Of a stretch of 64,000 nucleotides of DNA, positions 10,018 through 19,263 are shown piece after piece. Within the stretch, counting starts at the first letter, position 1. Each line of letters begins with the position of its first letter. The stretch spans positions 213,501 through 277,500 of the forward strand of contig NZ_JAOQNH010000002.1 of the NCBI RefSeq assembly GCF_025961205.1, read 5' to 3'. Source of the DNA: Azospirillum fermentarium. GTDB lineage: Bacteria > Pseudomonadota > Alphaproteobacteria > Azospirillales > Azospirillaceae. Made by a program: the position numbers and the translations under genes. The notes below the pieces were generated by a model. The model did no database searches, was not told where the DNA came from, and saw only the letters and a list, made by a program, of their open reading frames with translations.

Positions 10018-10431
10018 TTCTTGTGCAAAAGCGCAAAAAAACGGCGGAAAACTCTGGCTTTCTGTGTTTTGCACTTGCGTTGCCGCGTTGAGAGGCACAG
10101 AGTCGGGGACAGAGAGGTTGCCTCTCTTTCGACGCCTGGTGGCGTTTCCTCCCTAAACTTCGGGCCGCGCGGCAGCAATGTCGGCGCGGCCTTTTTTCAT
10201 GGCGATTTTGGCGGGCATGACCCTTGGCGGGGTTTGGCCGGCGGATGGAAATTGGTATGGTGCGCCCTCAGCCCAATGGATCATGCCAATGGGTAAGGCT
10301 GAGAATTGTCATCAGACGTTAATGATTATCTTTTTAGCGTTTTCTTAATATGATGAAAACGAATGTCTCTATCATGGTGCGGTGCGCTCCGTTTCCCCGC
10401 GGCGTAAGAAAAGGAATGGGCTGAGGTCTCG
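10018..10431 (+). other. Intergenic region with candidate sRNA and inverted repeat
   Basis: This 414-base stretch holds no convincing protein gene. It contains the candidate small RNA at about 10100-10197 (separate entry). At 10267-10303 there is a second inverted repeat (7-bp arms, CTCAGCC and GGCTGAG). The region from 10318 onward is AT-rich and probably carries the promoter of the next gene, though no clean -35/-10 pair is evident. Confidence 0.6.
10100..10197 (+). ncRNA. Candidate trans-acting small RNA with anti-Shine-Dalgarno stretch
   Basis: Three hairpins follow one another: AGAGAGG/CCTCTCT (10111-10127), CGCC/GGCG with a TGGT loop (10133-10144), and a GC-rich terminator stem GGCCGCGC/GCGCGGCC (10163-10191) with a T6 tail. 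Between the second and third lies an unpaired TTTCCTCCCTAAACTTC, which contains CCTCC complementary to a ribosome-binding site. The architecture resembles alphaproteobacterial alpha-r14/suhB-type sRNAs with CU-rich ribosome-binding-site-pairing motifs; membership in that family is an inference. The 5' end is approximate. Confidence 0.6.
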
Positions 10432-11319
10432 ATGGCCGCTGACGAAAAAGTTCGTTTCGACCAGTTTTCGGCGGTCCTCCTCACCGAGTTGGTGGAGCGG
10501 ACACGAAAGAACTTGGACTTGCTCCAGCCTGAGCACCGTCCCCGTGCCCTGCTGCCTTTTGCACTTAATTCTCATTTTGTCGATATTTATGCCGAAGTTG
10601 TCAGGATCGGCATCTTTCCCGTGGTGATCAGCCGCCGCCCGGTCCGTGCCATTCAGGGGGACGTGGATTGGTCGCGCGAAGGGCGCGACTATCTTCTGAC
10701 CGTGCTGGACGACCGCACCAACGCCGTGTTCAACGCCTGGGATCAGGCGTGGGACGCGGTGTGGGAGGAGCACAAGGCCACCGTCTCCGCTCATGCCGGC
10801 CAGCGGGAGGAGAAGAAGGGCTTCTTCAGCTTCCTGTTCAACCGCAACAAGGGGGCGCCCAAGGCCGACGCCGACGCCCGCGGCGGTGAGGAGGGGGAGG
10901 AGGTCACCATGGCCGGCCTCTACACCATGCTGAACGAAAAGGCGGCCAAGCGCGGCTACCTGCCCCTGTTCCACGACGATGTGAAGGTGCTGAAGGGACT
11001 GGTGCGGCTGAAGCCGGGCCGGCTGGCGGTGGCGTGGAAGGAGCTGACCCAGTACCACCATCAGGAATTCATCATGACCGGGCAGGATCAGGCCAAGCCC
11101 GGCGTGCTGTCCGAAGCGCTGCAGAAATGGCATTTCACCCTGCCCGAACGCATCGGCGAGCTGCTGGTGCTGAAAGCGGCGGTGGACCTGGAATTCGTCG
11201 ATAAGGCGTTCATCGGCAAATACATCCGCCAATCGGCCCGCACCCAGGAAGAGGCGGAGCGGGGCATGCCCTATCTGGCGCAGTACTGGAAATCCATGTC
11301 CGGCTCGGCGGTGGCGTGA
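10432..11319 (+). CDS. Uncharacterised soluble protein
   Basis: I do not recognise this 295-residue protein. It has no signal peptide or membrane helix. The N-terminal 90 residues look helical and charged, a Trp-rich helix follows (FNAWDQAWDAVWEEH), and a low-complexity Lys/Gly/Glu linker lies at about residues 123-155. The C-terminal half contains KPGRLAVAWKELTQYHHQEFI and a tail with conserved-looking aromatic residues. The start at 10432 follows GGGCTGAGG, a plausible ribosome-binding site. The stop overlaps the start of the small secreted protein gene downstream, so the two are probably co-translated. Codon use is native. Confidence 0.7.
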   Translation: MAADEKVRFDQFSAVLLTELVERTRKNLDLLQPEHRPRALLPFALNSHFVDIYAEVVRIGIFPVVISRRPVRAIQGDVDWSREGRDYLLTVLDDRTNAVFNAWDQAWDAVWEEHKATVSAHAGQREEKKGFFSFLFNRNKGAPKADADARGGEEGEEVTMAGLYTMLNEKAAKRGYLPLFHDDVKVLKGLVRLKPGRLAVAWKELTQYHHQEFIMTGQDQAKPGVLSEALQKWHFTLPERIGELLVLKAAVDLEFVDKAFIGKYIRQSARTQEEAERGMPYLAQYWKSMSGSAVA

Positions 11320-11831
11320 TGATGGAGGGGCGGGCCACCGCGGCAACCGCACTGCTGCTGGCCGCCCTGTCCGGCCCGGCGGCGGGTGCTGACATCCTGC
11401 GCGGCCCCAACGGGCAGGGCGATATTCTGAAGGGAGCGAATCCGGCGCCCGATATCCTGCGCGGTCCCGCCCTGCCGCCGGGCACCCCGGTGGACACCCG
11501 CATCGACCCCGGATTCTGCCGCCAGCTTGCGGCCCACCGCCCGGCCGCCGGTGTGGAGCATGTGCCCGGTGCGGACCGGGTGAACGGACGTCCGGTGCCC
11601 CCCGCCGACCTGCCGGGCGGGGCCGCCACGGCGTTGCCGGTGCGGATTCCGGTGACCCTGGACATGATCCGCCGGCTGGGCCTGCCCATGCCCGGTCCCG
11701 CCGCCGGCCTTCCCCGCGGGGCGGAGGTGGGCGCCCTGACGCTGGAGGGCAACCGGCTGCTGTTCAACGGCCAGCCCATCGGCCCGGCGGCGGAGGAGCA
11801 GGTGTTCATCGCCTGCGGACGGCGGCCCTGA
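11319..11831 (+). CDS. Small secreted protein with DILRGP repeats
   Basis: A 170-residue protein of unknown function. A hydrophobic signal peptide (TAATALLLAALSGPAAGA) is followed by three copies of a six-residue unit, DILRGP, DILKGA and DILRGP. After a Pro/Gly-rich middle comes a short C-terminal domain with two cysteines overall (GFCRQL and IACGRRP) that could form a disulphide. The start is ambiguous among GTG 11316, ATG 11319 and ATG 11322. ATG 11319 is chosen because it overlaps the stop of the preceding gene as TGATG. It precedes the ATP-grasp/alpha-E gene by 87 bases. Confidence 0.65.
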   Translation: MMEGRATAATALLLAALSGPAAGADILRGPNGQGDILKGANPAPDILRGPALPPGTPVDTRIDPGFCRQLAAHRPAAGVEHVPGADRVNGRPVPPADLPGGAATALPVRIPVTLDMIRRLGLPMPGPAAGLPRGAEVGALTLEGNRLLFNGQPIGPAAEEQVFIACGRRP

Positions 11832-11918
11832 TCCCGGCCCCGGTCCCGCCGGGCTTGCATCCGCCGCTGCCGCCGTTCACACTCGGGGCGCCGCACACCG
11901 CCGCCTCTGGATATTGTT

Positions 11919-14510
11919 TTGGCTGACCCGACCCTTTTGACACCGCCGTCCTCCGCATCCGGCACCGCGGCCATCAGCCAGGGCTCCCTGTTCGGTGAAG
12001 CCGATGCGCTGGGCTACAACCTCGGGACCGTTTACGACGAGATGGTGACGGGCAACGGGCGGCTGCGTGGCCATTGGCAGACGTTCATGAGCACGCTGGG
12101 CCCGCTGGACCCCGCCGTCATGGGGGTGAAGTGGGAAGAGGCGCGCCGGCTCCTGCACCAGAACGGCGTCACCTACAACATCTACGGCGACCCGCAGGGG
12201 ATGGAACGGCCCTGGCCGCTGGACATGATCCCGCTGCTGATCCCCCCCGGGGAGTGGGAAGCGCTGTCCGCGGGGCTGGCCCAGCGCGCGCGCCTGCTGA
12301 ACGCGGTGCTGAACGACGTCTACGGCCCGCAGGATCTGGTGCGCCAGGGGCTGATTCCCCCCGCCGCCCTCTACGCCGATCCGGGATTCCGGCGGGTGAT
12401 CCACGGCATTCCGGTGCCGGGAAACATCCGGCTGCACTTCTACGCCGCCGATCTCGCCCGGTCGCCCGACGGGCGGTGGGTGGTGCTGTCCGACCGGGCC
12501 CAGGCGCCCAGCGGCGGCGGCTATGCCCTGGAAAACCGCGCGGTCATCACGCGAATCCACACCGACGCGCTGCGCCATTGCGGTGTGGAGCCGCTGCCGC
12601 CGTTCTTTGCCGCCTTCCGCGACATGCTGGCCGGGCTGGCCCCGCGGTCCAGCCGCCCGCGGGTGGTGCTGCTGACCCCCGGCCCGTACAACGAAACCTA
12701 TTTCGAGCACGTCTATCTGGCCCGCCATCTGGGGATCACGCTGGTGGAAGGGGCCGACCTGACGGTGCGCGACCGCCATGTCTTCGTCAAAACCCTGTCG
12801 GGGCTGGAACCGGTGGACGTGATCCTGCGCCGGCTGGACGCCGATTTCGCCGATCCGCTGGCCTTCCGGGCCGACAGTTCGCTGGGGGTGGCCGGGCTGG
12901 TGGAGGCGGTGCGCGCCGGGCATGTGGTGGTGGCCAACGCGCTGGGCAGCGGTCTGGTGGAGTCGCTGTCCTTCACCTCGCTGCTGCCTTCCTTGTGCCC
13001 GCATGTGCTGGGGGAGGAACTGGCGCTGCCGCAGCTTCCCTCCCGCTGGCTGCGGCCGGGGTTCGACCGTGCCGCGCTGGCCGCCCAATTGGACCGGCTG
13101 GTGGTGGCGCCGGCCTTCGCCTCGTCGCCCGGCCCCCATGCGCAGGGGCGGGCGGTGTTCGGCGGCGACCTGGGCGGGCCGGAGCGGGCGGCCCTGCTGG
13201 ACCGCATCGCCGCCCAGCCCTGGGGCACCGTGGTCCAGGAAAAACCCACCCTGTCCACCGCCCCGGTGTGGGACGGCGGGCGGATGCAGCCGCGCCCGCT
13301 GATGCTGCGGGTGTTCCTGTGCGCCACCCCCGACGGCGGCTACATCACCATGCCCGGCGGGCTGACGCGGGTGTCGCCCGACACCGGGCGTCCGGTGATG
13401 TCCATGCAGCACGGCAGCGGCAGCAAGGACACCTGGGTTCTGTCACGCCAGCGCCCCGCCAATCTGGGCATTCCGGGCCGCAGCCACCCGCCCGAATTCC
13501 GCCCGCCCGAGGCCCGTGCGATCCTGGGCGCGCTGCCCAGCCGGGTGGCCGACAGCCTGTTCTGGCTGGGCCGTTACGCCGAACGGTCGGAAGCGGCGGT
13601 GCGGCTGCTGCGCGCCGCCTACACCCGTCTGGTGGACGGCAACCAGCCGGGGGCGGCCACCGAACGGGGGGTCATCCTGTGGCTGATGGCGTGGCTGGGC
13701 ATGGTGCCGTGGGATCTGGCCACCATGGGCGAGAGCGGCAGCGGCCGTGCGCTGCGCACCGCCCTGTTCGCCGCGGTGTTCGACGTCAACCACCCCAACA
13801 GCCTGCGCGGCAACGTGCAGCGGATGCACCGCACCGCCTATACCGTGCGCGACCGCCTGTCGCTCGACCTGTGGCGCGTGCTGACCCAGACCGTGCGGGA
13901 AAGCCAGCAGCCCAGCGGCAACAGCCCCCGGCCCGACGCCGCGGCGTTGCTGCTGCATCTGGACGATGTGATGATCGGGCTGGCGGCCCAGGCGGGGCTG
14001 GAGCAGGAAAGCATGACCCGCGGCCCCGGCTGGCGCTTCCTCGACATGGGACGGCGGATCGAGCGGGCCATCCATGCCCTGTCGCTGATGCGGGCCGCCC
14101 GCATCGCCGACGCCGCCTCCATGCCGGAGCCGGAGGTGACCGCGCGGCTGGAGGTGCTGCTGGAACTGGGCGAAAGCTTCATGACCTACCGCGCCCGCTA
14201 TCTGGCGGAACCCTTCACCGCCCCGGTGCTCGACCTGTTGCTGCTGGACGAAAGCAACCCGCGGGCGCTGGCCTTTCAGCTGTCGGCGCTGCAGGACCAC
14301 CTGTCGCACCTGCCGCAGACGCCGGATACGGGCGTGGAGACGGCGGCCAACATCGTCGCCGGGGCGCGGCTGGCGCTCGCCAACCCCGATCTGCTGACCG
14401 CGCCCGAGGCGCTGCACACCACGCTGGACACGCTGGCCGAAAGCCTGCCGGAGATTTCCAATCTGGTGGCCCACGCCTATTTCAGCCACGCCTTTGCCCG
14501 GACGGCCTGA
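11919..14510 (+). CDS. Fused circularly permuted ATP-grasp / alpha-E domain protein
   Basis: The 863-residue product joins two proteins usually encoded separately. Residues 1 to about 530 form a circularly permuted ATP-grasp domain, with GVTYNIYGDPQGMERPWPLDMIP, LTPGPYNETYFEHVYLAR and a late PRPLMLRVFLCATPDGGY segment. Residues from about 537 form an alpha-E helical domain (DSLFWLGRYAERSEAAVRLL at its start). ATP-grasp enzymes of this kind are predicted to ligate amino groups to carboxylates, and clusters with alpha-E and transglutaminase-like proteins have been proposed as peptide synthesis or modification systems. The start is TTG at 11919, without a clear ribosome-binding site. The transglutaminase-like gene follows after 6 bases. 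Confidence 0.88.
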   Translation: MADPTLLTPPSSASGTAAISQGSLFGEADALGYNLGTVYDEMVTGNGRLRGHWQTFMSTLGPLDPAVMGVKWEEARRLLHQNGVTYNIYGDPQGMERPWPLDMIPLLIPPGEWEALSAGLAQRARLLNAVLNDVYGPQDLVRQGLIPPAALYADPGFRRVIHGIPVPGNIRLHFYAADLARSPDGRWVVLSDRAQAPSGGGYALENRAVITRIHTDALRHCGVEPLPPFFAAFRDMLAGLAPRSSRPRVVLLTPGPYNETYFEHVYLARHLGITLVEGADLTVRDRHVFVKTLSGLEPVDVILRRLDADFADPLAFRADSSLGVAGLVEAVRAGHVVVANALGSGLVESLSFTSLLPSLCPHVLGEELALPQLPSRWLRPGFDRAALAAQLDRLVVAPAFASSPGPHAQGRAVFGGDLGGPERAALLDRIAAQPWGTVVQEKPTLSTAPVWDGGRMQPRPLMLRVFLCATPDGGYITMPGGLTRVSPDTGRPVMSMQHGSGSKDTWVLSRQRPANLGIPGRSHPPEFRPPEARAILGALPSRVADSLFWLGRYAERSEAAVRLLRAAYTRLVDGNQPGAATERGVILWLMAWLGMVPWDLATMGESGSGRALRTALFAAVFDVNHPNSLRGNVQRMHRTAYTVRDRLSLDLWRVLTQTVRESQQPSGNSPRPDAAALLLHLDDVMIGLAAQAGLEQESMTRGPGWRFLDMGRRIERAIHALSLMRAARIADAASMPEPEVTARLEVLLELGESFMTYRARYLAEPFTAPVLDLLLLDESNPRALAFQLSALQDHLSHLPQTPDTGVETAANIVAGARLALANPDLLTAPEALHTTLDTLAESLPEISNLVAHAYFSHAFARTA

Positions 14511-14516
14511 GCCCCC

Positions 14517-15407
14517 ATGCTTTACCGCTGCCGCCACACCACCCGGTACGATTACGGCGAGGCCGTGCCCGTGTCCCACCACATGGTGCATCTGGCCCCG
14601 CGGCCCCGGCCCGGCCAGACGGTCCATTGGCACCGGCTGACGGTCAGCCCCGGTGCCGCGGTGATGGCGGAGGTGCTGGATTACTTCGGCAACCCCGTCT
14701 CGTACCTGGCGGTCCAGGAACCTCACCGCGTGCTGGACATCACCACGCAGATGGAGGTGACGGTGGACACGCCCCCGCCCTTCGACGCGGCCGCCACCCC
14801 GCCGTGGGAAGCGGTGCGCGATGAGGCGGCGGCGGTGCCGGGGGACCGGGCCGCCGATATCGTCCAGTTTCTGTTCGACAGCCTGCTGGTGCGCCCGCTG
14901 CCGGAGATGACCGCCTATGCCGCCCCGTCCTTTCCCCCCGGCCGCCCGGCGGGAGAGGCGATGGTGGATCTGATGCGGCGGATTCACGCCGATTTCACCT
15001 TCGACCCCATGGCCACCACTGTCGCCACCCCGCTGGCCGAGGTGATGGCGAAGCGCCGGGGCGTGTGCCAGGACTTCGCCCACCTGCTGTGCGGCATGCT
15101 GCGCGGGTTCGGCATTCCCGCCCGCTATGTCAGCGGCTATCTGCGCACCCTGCCGCCGCCGGGCCAGCCGCGGCTGGTGGGAGCGGACATGAGCCACGCC
15201 TGGGTCTCGGCGTGGTGGGGGGGCGGGTGGATCGACCTGTGCCCCACCAACAACCGTCTGGCCGATGCCGACTACATCACCCTGGCCTGGGGCCGCGATT
15301 ACGATGACGTCAGCCCGGTGCGCGGGGTCATCATCGGCGGCTATGGCCATCACCTGACGGTGGAGGTGGATGTGGAGCCGCTGGACGGGGATTGTTTCCC
15401 GGCGTGA
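14517..15407 (+). CDS. Transglutaminase-like cysteine protease family protein
   Basis: This 296-residue protein has an N-terminal beta domain typical of bacterial transglutaminase-family proteins (CRHTTRYDYGEAVPVSHH, later LDYFGNPVSYL) and a papain-like core. The catalytic triad is visible: Cys184 in RRGVCQDFAH, His227 in MSHAWV and Asp240 in WIDLCPTN. There is no signal peptide, so it should act in the cytoplasm. It sits 6 bases behind the ATP-grasp/alpha-E gene, a widely recurring pairing. Together they probably make and trim or cross-link a peptide or amide product; the substrate is unknown. Confidence 0.9.
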   Translation: MLYRCRHTTRYDYGEAVPVSHHMVHLAPRPRPGQTVHWHRLTVSPGAAVMAEVLDYFGNPVSYLAVQEPHRVLDITTQMEVTVDTPPPFDAAATPPWEAVRDEAAAVPGDRAADIVQFLFDSLLVRPLPEMTAYAAPSFPPGRPAGEAMVDLMRRIHADFTFDPMATTVATPLAEVMAKRRGVCQDFAHLLCGMLRGFGIPARYVSGYLRTLPPPGQPRLVGADMSHAWVSAWWGGGWIDLCPTNNRLADADYITLAWGRDYDDVSPVRGVIIGGYGHHLTVEVDVEPLDGDCFPA

Positions 15408-15410
15408 GGA

Positions 15411-15827
15411 TCACGTCCGCGCTGCCGACCCGGCGATCGCGCGGTTCAGCGCTTCCAGGATGGCCTGTGGGCTGACGGGCTTGCGCAGCACCTCCAGCGG
15501 TTGCCAGCGGCGGTCGAGGAGTTCGTCCTGGCCGGGGTCGAGCGCCAGGAACCCCGTCATGACCACCACCGGCAGCCCGGCGTCGAGCGCCCGGATCTCG
15601 CGGATCAGGGTGCGCCCGTCCATGCGCGGCATCCGCAGGTCGGTGATCAGCACGTCGGCGGGATCGCGCTGCTGCCGCTCCATCGCCTCCACCCCGTCGC
15701 AGGCCAGCGTGACCCGGTAGCCGTTCAGGGACAGGAAATCCTCCAGCGCCATGGCGGCCAGCGGTTCGTCTTCGGCGACGATGATGTGGGGGGCGGGCTG
15801 CGCGTCGTTGCGGGGGATGTCAGGCAT
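15411..15827 (-). CDS. Single-domain response regulator
   Basis: A CheY-like receiver of 138 residues without an output domain. The acidic pair is Glu19-Asp20 (VAEDEP), the phosphoacceptor is Asp63 (LITDLRMPRMDG), the switch Thr is in VVMTGF and the Lys is in VLRKPVSP. It is transcribed with, and overlaps by 8 bases, the upstream ethylene-receptor-like kinase gene, which is surely its partner. With no DNA-binding part it must pass the signal by protein contact or act as a phosphate sink. The first 13 residues are a non-conserved extension. Confidence 0.92.
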   Translation of the reverse strand: MPDIPRNDAQPAPHIIVAEDEPLAAMALEDFLSLNGYRVTLACDGVEAMERQQRDPADVLITDLRMPRMDGRTLIREIRALDAGLPVVVMTGFLALDPGQDELLDRRWQPLEVLRKPVSPQAILEALNRAIAGSAART

Positions 15828-17397
15828 GGGAGGCCGTCTCGGTGCCGGATGGGGGGGCCAGGGGGAGGGTGATGGTGAAACGGGCGCCCCGCCGCCCGTC
15901 GCCGTGGATCAGATTCATGACGTCGATGCGCCCATTCATGGATTCAATGATGCCATAGCTGATGGACAGGCCGAGCCCCGTGCCCTTGCCCACATCCTTG
16001 GTGGTGAAAAACGGATCGAACAGGCGGGGCAGGACCGCCGGGGGAATGCCCCCGCCGTCGTCATCCACCCGGATGCGCACATGCCCGCCCTGTTCGTCGA
16101 TGGACAGGGCGATGGCGCCCGCCCCATCCTGGACCGCCCCCGTTGCGGCCCGCCGTTCGGCGATGGCGTCGCGGGCGTTGGACAGCAGGTTGAGCATCAC
16201 CTGTTCCAATTGCAGGGCGCTGCCGATGACACGGGTGCCACCGGCGCCCGGCTCCAGGGTCACGGTGATGTTTTCCAGCCCGTATTGATGCTCCACAAGC
16301 TGGACCGCCGCGGTGGCGGCGGCGGTGGGGTTGATGAGGCCGGCGGTGGGGTTCTCCTGCCGGCTGAACAGGCGCATATGGTCGATGATCCGGCCCATGC
16401 GTTCGGTCTGGCCGCAGATCAGGCCCAGAACCTTTTCCGTCCGTTCCGTATCCAGCATGCCGCCCCGCAGGCGGGCCAGGGCGTTTTCCCCCCACATGCG
16501 GATGATGTTCAGCGGCTGGCTCATCTCGTGGGCCAGGCCGGCGGCCAGCGTGCCCAGGGTCGCCATTTTGGACGCCTGCACCAGTTCGTTGTGCAGCCGG
16601 TGGCGTTCGGTGATGTCGCGGCTGCTGCCCAGGATCTGGACGATGCGCCCGCTGTCGTCGGCCACCGGCACCAGCACCGTGTGCCACACCCGCCGGCCCA
16701 CGGGCAGGTCGGGTTCGTCGTCTTCGAAATCCATCGGCTGGCCGGTTTCGGCGCACGCGCTGAAGCGCGCTTCCAGCCGGGCGGCGGTGTCCGGCGGCAG
16801 CACATCGGCCAGGGGGCGCCCGGCGACCATGGCCGGGTCCAGCCCGGTGGCGCGGGCATAGGCCGGGTTGAGGGTGTCGAAGGCGAAGCTGCCGTCGCGG
16901 GAGGCCGTCACCACGAACAATCCCTCCGCCAGATGGGTGAAGAAACGGGTGTAGCGCTCCTCCGTCGCGCGGCGCATGGCGATTTCCTGCTGGAGCGCGA
17001 GGTTGGCCTCCTCCAATTGCCGCGGGCTGGGCAGGGCCAGGATCCGCGGCATCAGCAGCCACAAGGTGATGGCGGTCAGCAGCGACACCAGCGCGGTCAC
17101 GGCCTTGATCAGCCCTTCCACGCCGTAATCGGGGTTCCACAGGGTCCAGACGTCGAACAGGTGGGTGGTGCCGCAGGCCAGGATGAAGGCGGCGAACAGC
17201 AGGAACACCCAGCCGTACGCCACGTCGCGCCGTTTGTGGATGAAATACAGCAGCGCCAGAGGAATGGAATAATAAGACAGGCCGATGATCACATCGGAAA
17301 ACACATGAAGTGCCAGCACATCCGGCTGCCATGCCAGACACATTCCATGCGGGATGAAGTTGTCCCTTGAAAAAATGTCGGACAGGCTGCTGTTCAT
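15820..17397 (-). CDS. Ethylene-receptor-like (ETR1-type) sensor histidine kinase
   Basis: The 525-residue protein carries an N-terminal three-helix domain homologous to the ethylene-binding domain of plant ETR1: [23 protein letters not shown], then [17 protein letters not shown]. The Cu(I) ligands of ETR1 (Cys65, His69) correspond to Cys75 and His79, and ETR1 Asp25, Tyr32 and Ile62 to Asp35, Tyr42 and Ile72; Glu38 is Ala48. A short coiled region, a PAS domain (about 150-265), HisKA with GLAHEMSQP (His290), and HATPase_c with N, G1 (DDGGGIPP), F and G2 (GTGLGLS) boxes follow. Start: the ATG at 17397 agrees with the domain boundary; a GTG at 17460 would add 21 residues. Confidence 0.9.
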   Translation of the reverse strand: MNSSLSDIFSRDNFIPHGMCLAWQPDVLALHVFSDVIIGLSYYSIPLALLYFIHKRRDVAYGWVFLLFAAFILACGTTHLFDVWTLWNPDYGVEGLIKAVTALVSLLTAITLWLLMPRILALPSPRQLEEANLALQQEIAMRRATEERYTRFFTHLAEGLFVVTASRDGSFAFDTLNPAYARATGLDPAMVAGRPLADVLPPDTAARLEARFSACAETGQPMDFEDDEPDLPVGRRVWHTVLVPVADDSGRIVQILGSSRDITERHRLHNELVQASKMATLGTLAAGLAHEMSQPLNIIRMWGENALARLRGGMLDTERTEKVLGLICGQTERMGRIIDHMRLFSRQENPTAGLINPTAAATAAVQLVEHQYGLENITVTLEPGAGGTRVIGSALQLEQVMLNLLSNARDAIAERRAATGAVQDGAGAIALSIDEQGGHVRIRVDDDGGGIPPAVLPRLFDPFFTTKDVGKGTGLGLSISYGIIESMNGRIDVMNLIHGDGRRGARFTITLPLAPPSGTETASHA

Positions 17398-17646
17398 GCG
17401 AGGTGGCCCATTCCTCTTATGAAGTGGTAATCGCAAGTCTCCTTTTATGTATCGTCCCACCTCGCCGGAACAATCATCAAACCTTCGTACGGCCTAAAGG
17501 AGGATCCCATCCGGGCCGGAATCAAGAGTTCCGCAGGGGCCGGTCAAAGTCAATGTGCCCTTTGGGTGGAGCCTGTGCCGAAGGGCAGAGGGAAACGTCA
17601 TGGAGTGACTTTTACGGTACGCGGTTGGAACGGTTTCAGACAAAGA

Positions 17647-17673
17647 AAAAGCCCCGCACGTGGCGGGGCTTTT
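17647..17673 (-). terminator. Bidirectional rho-independent terminator
   Basis: A 7-bp GC stem (GCCCCGC/GCGGGGC, 5-base loop) is flanked by A4 and T4. It lies just beyond the stop codon of the TRAP binding-protein gene on the minus strand and would end that transcript. Confidence 0.85.
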
Positions 17674-17694
17674 CCTGTTTCAACGATTGGTTGG

Positions 17695-19263
<1,569 letters not shown>

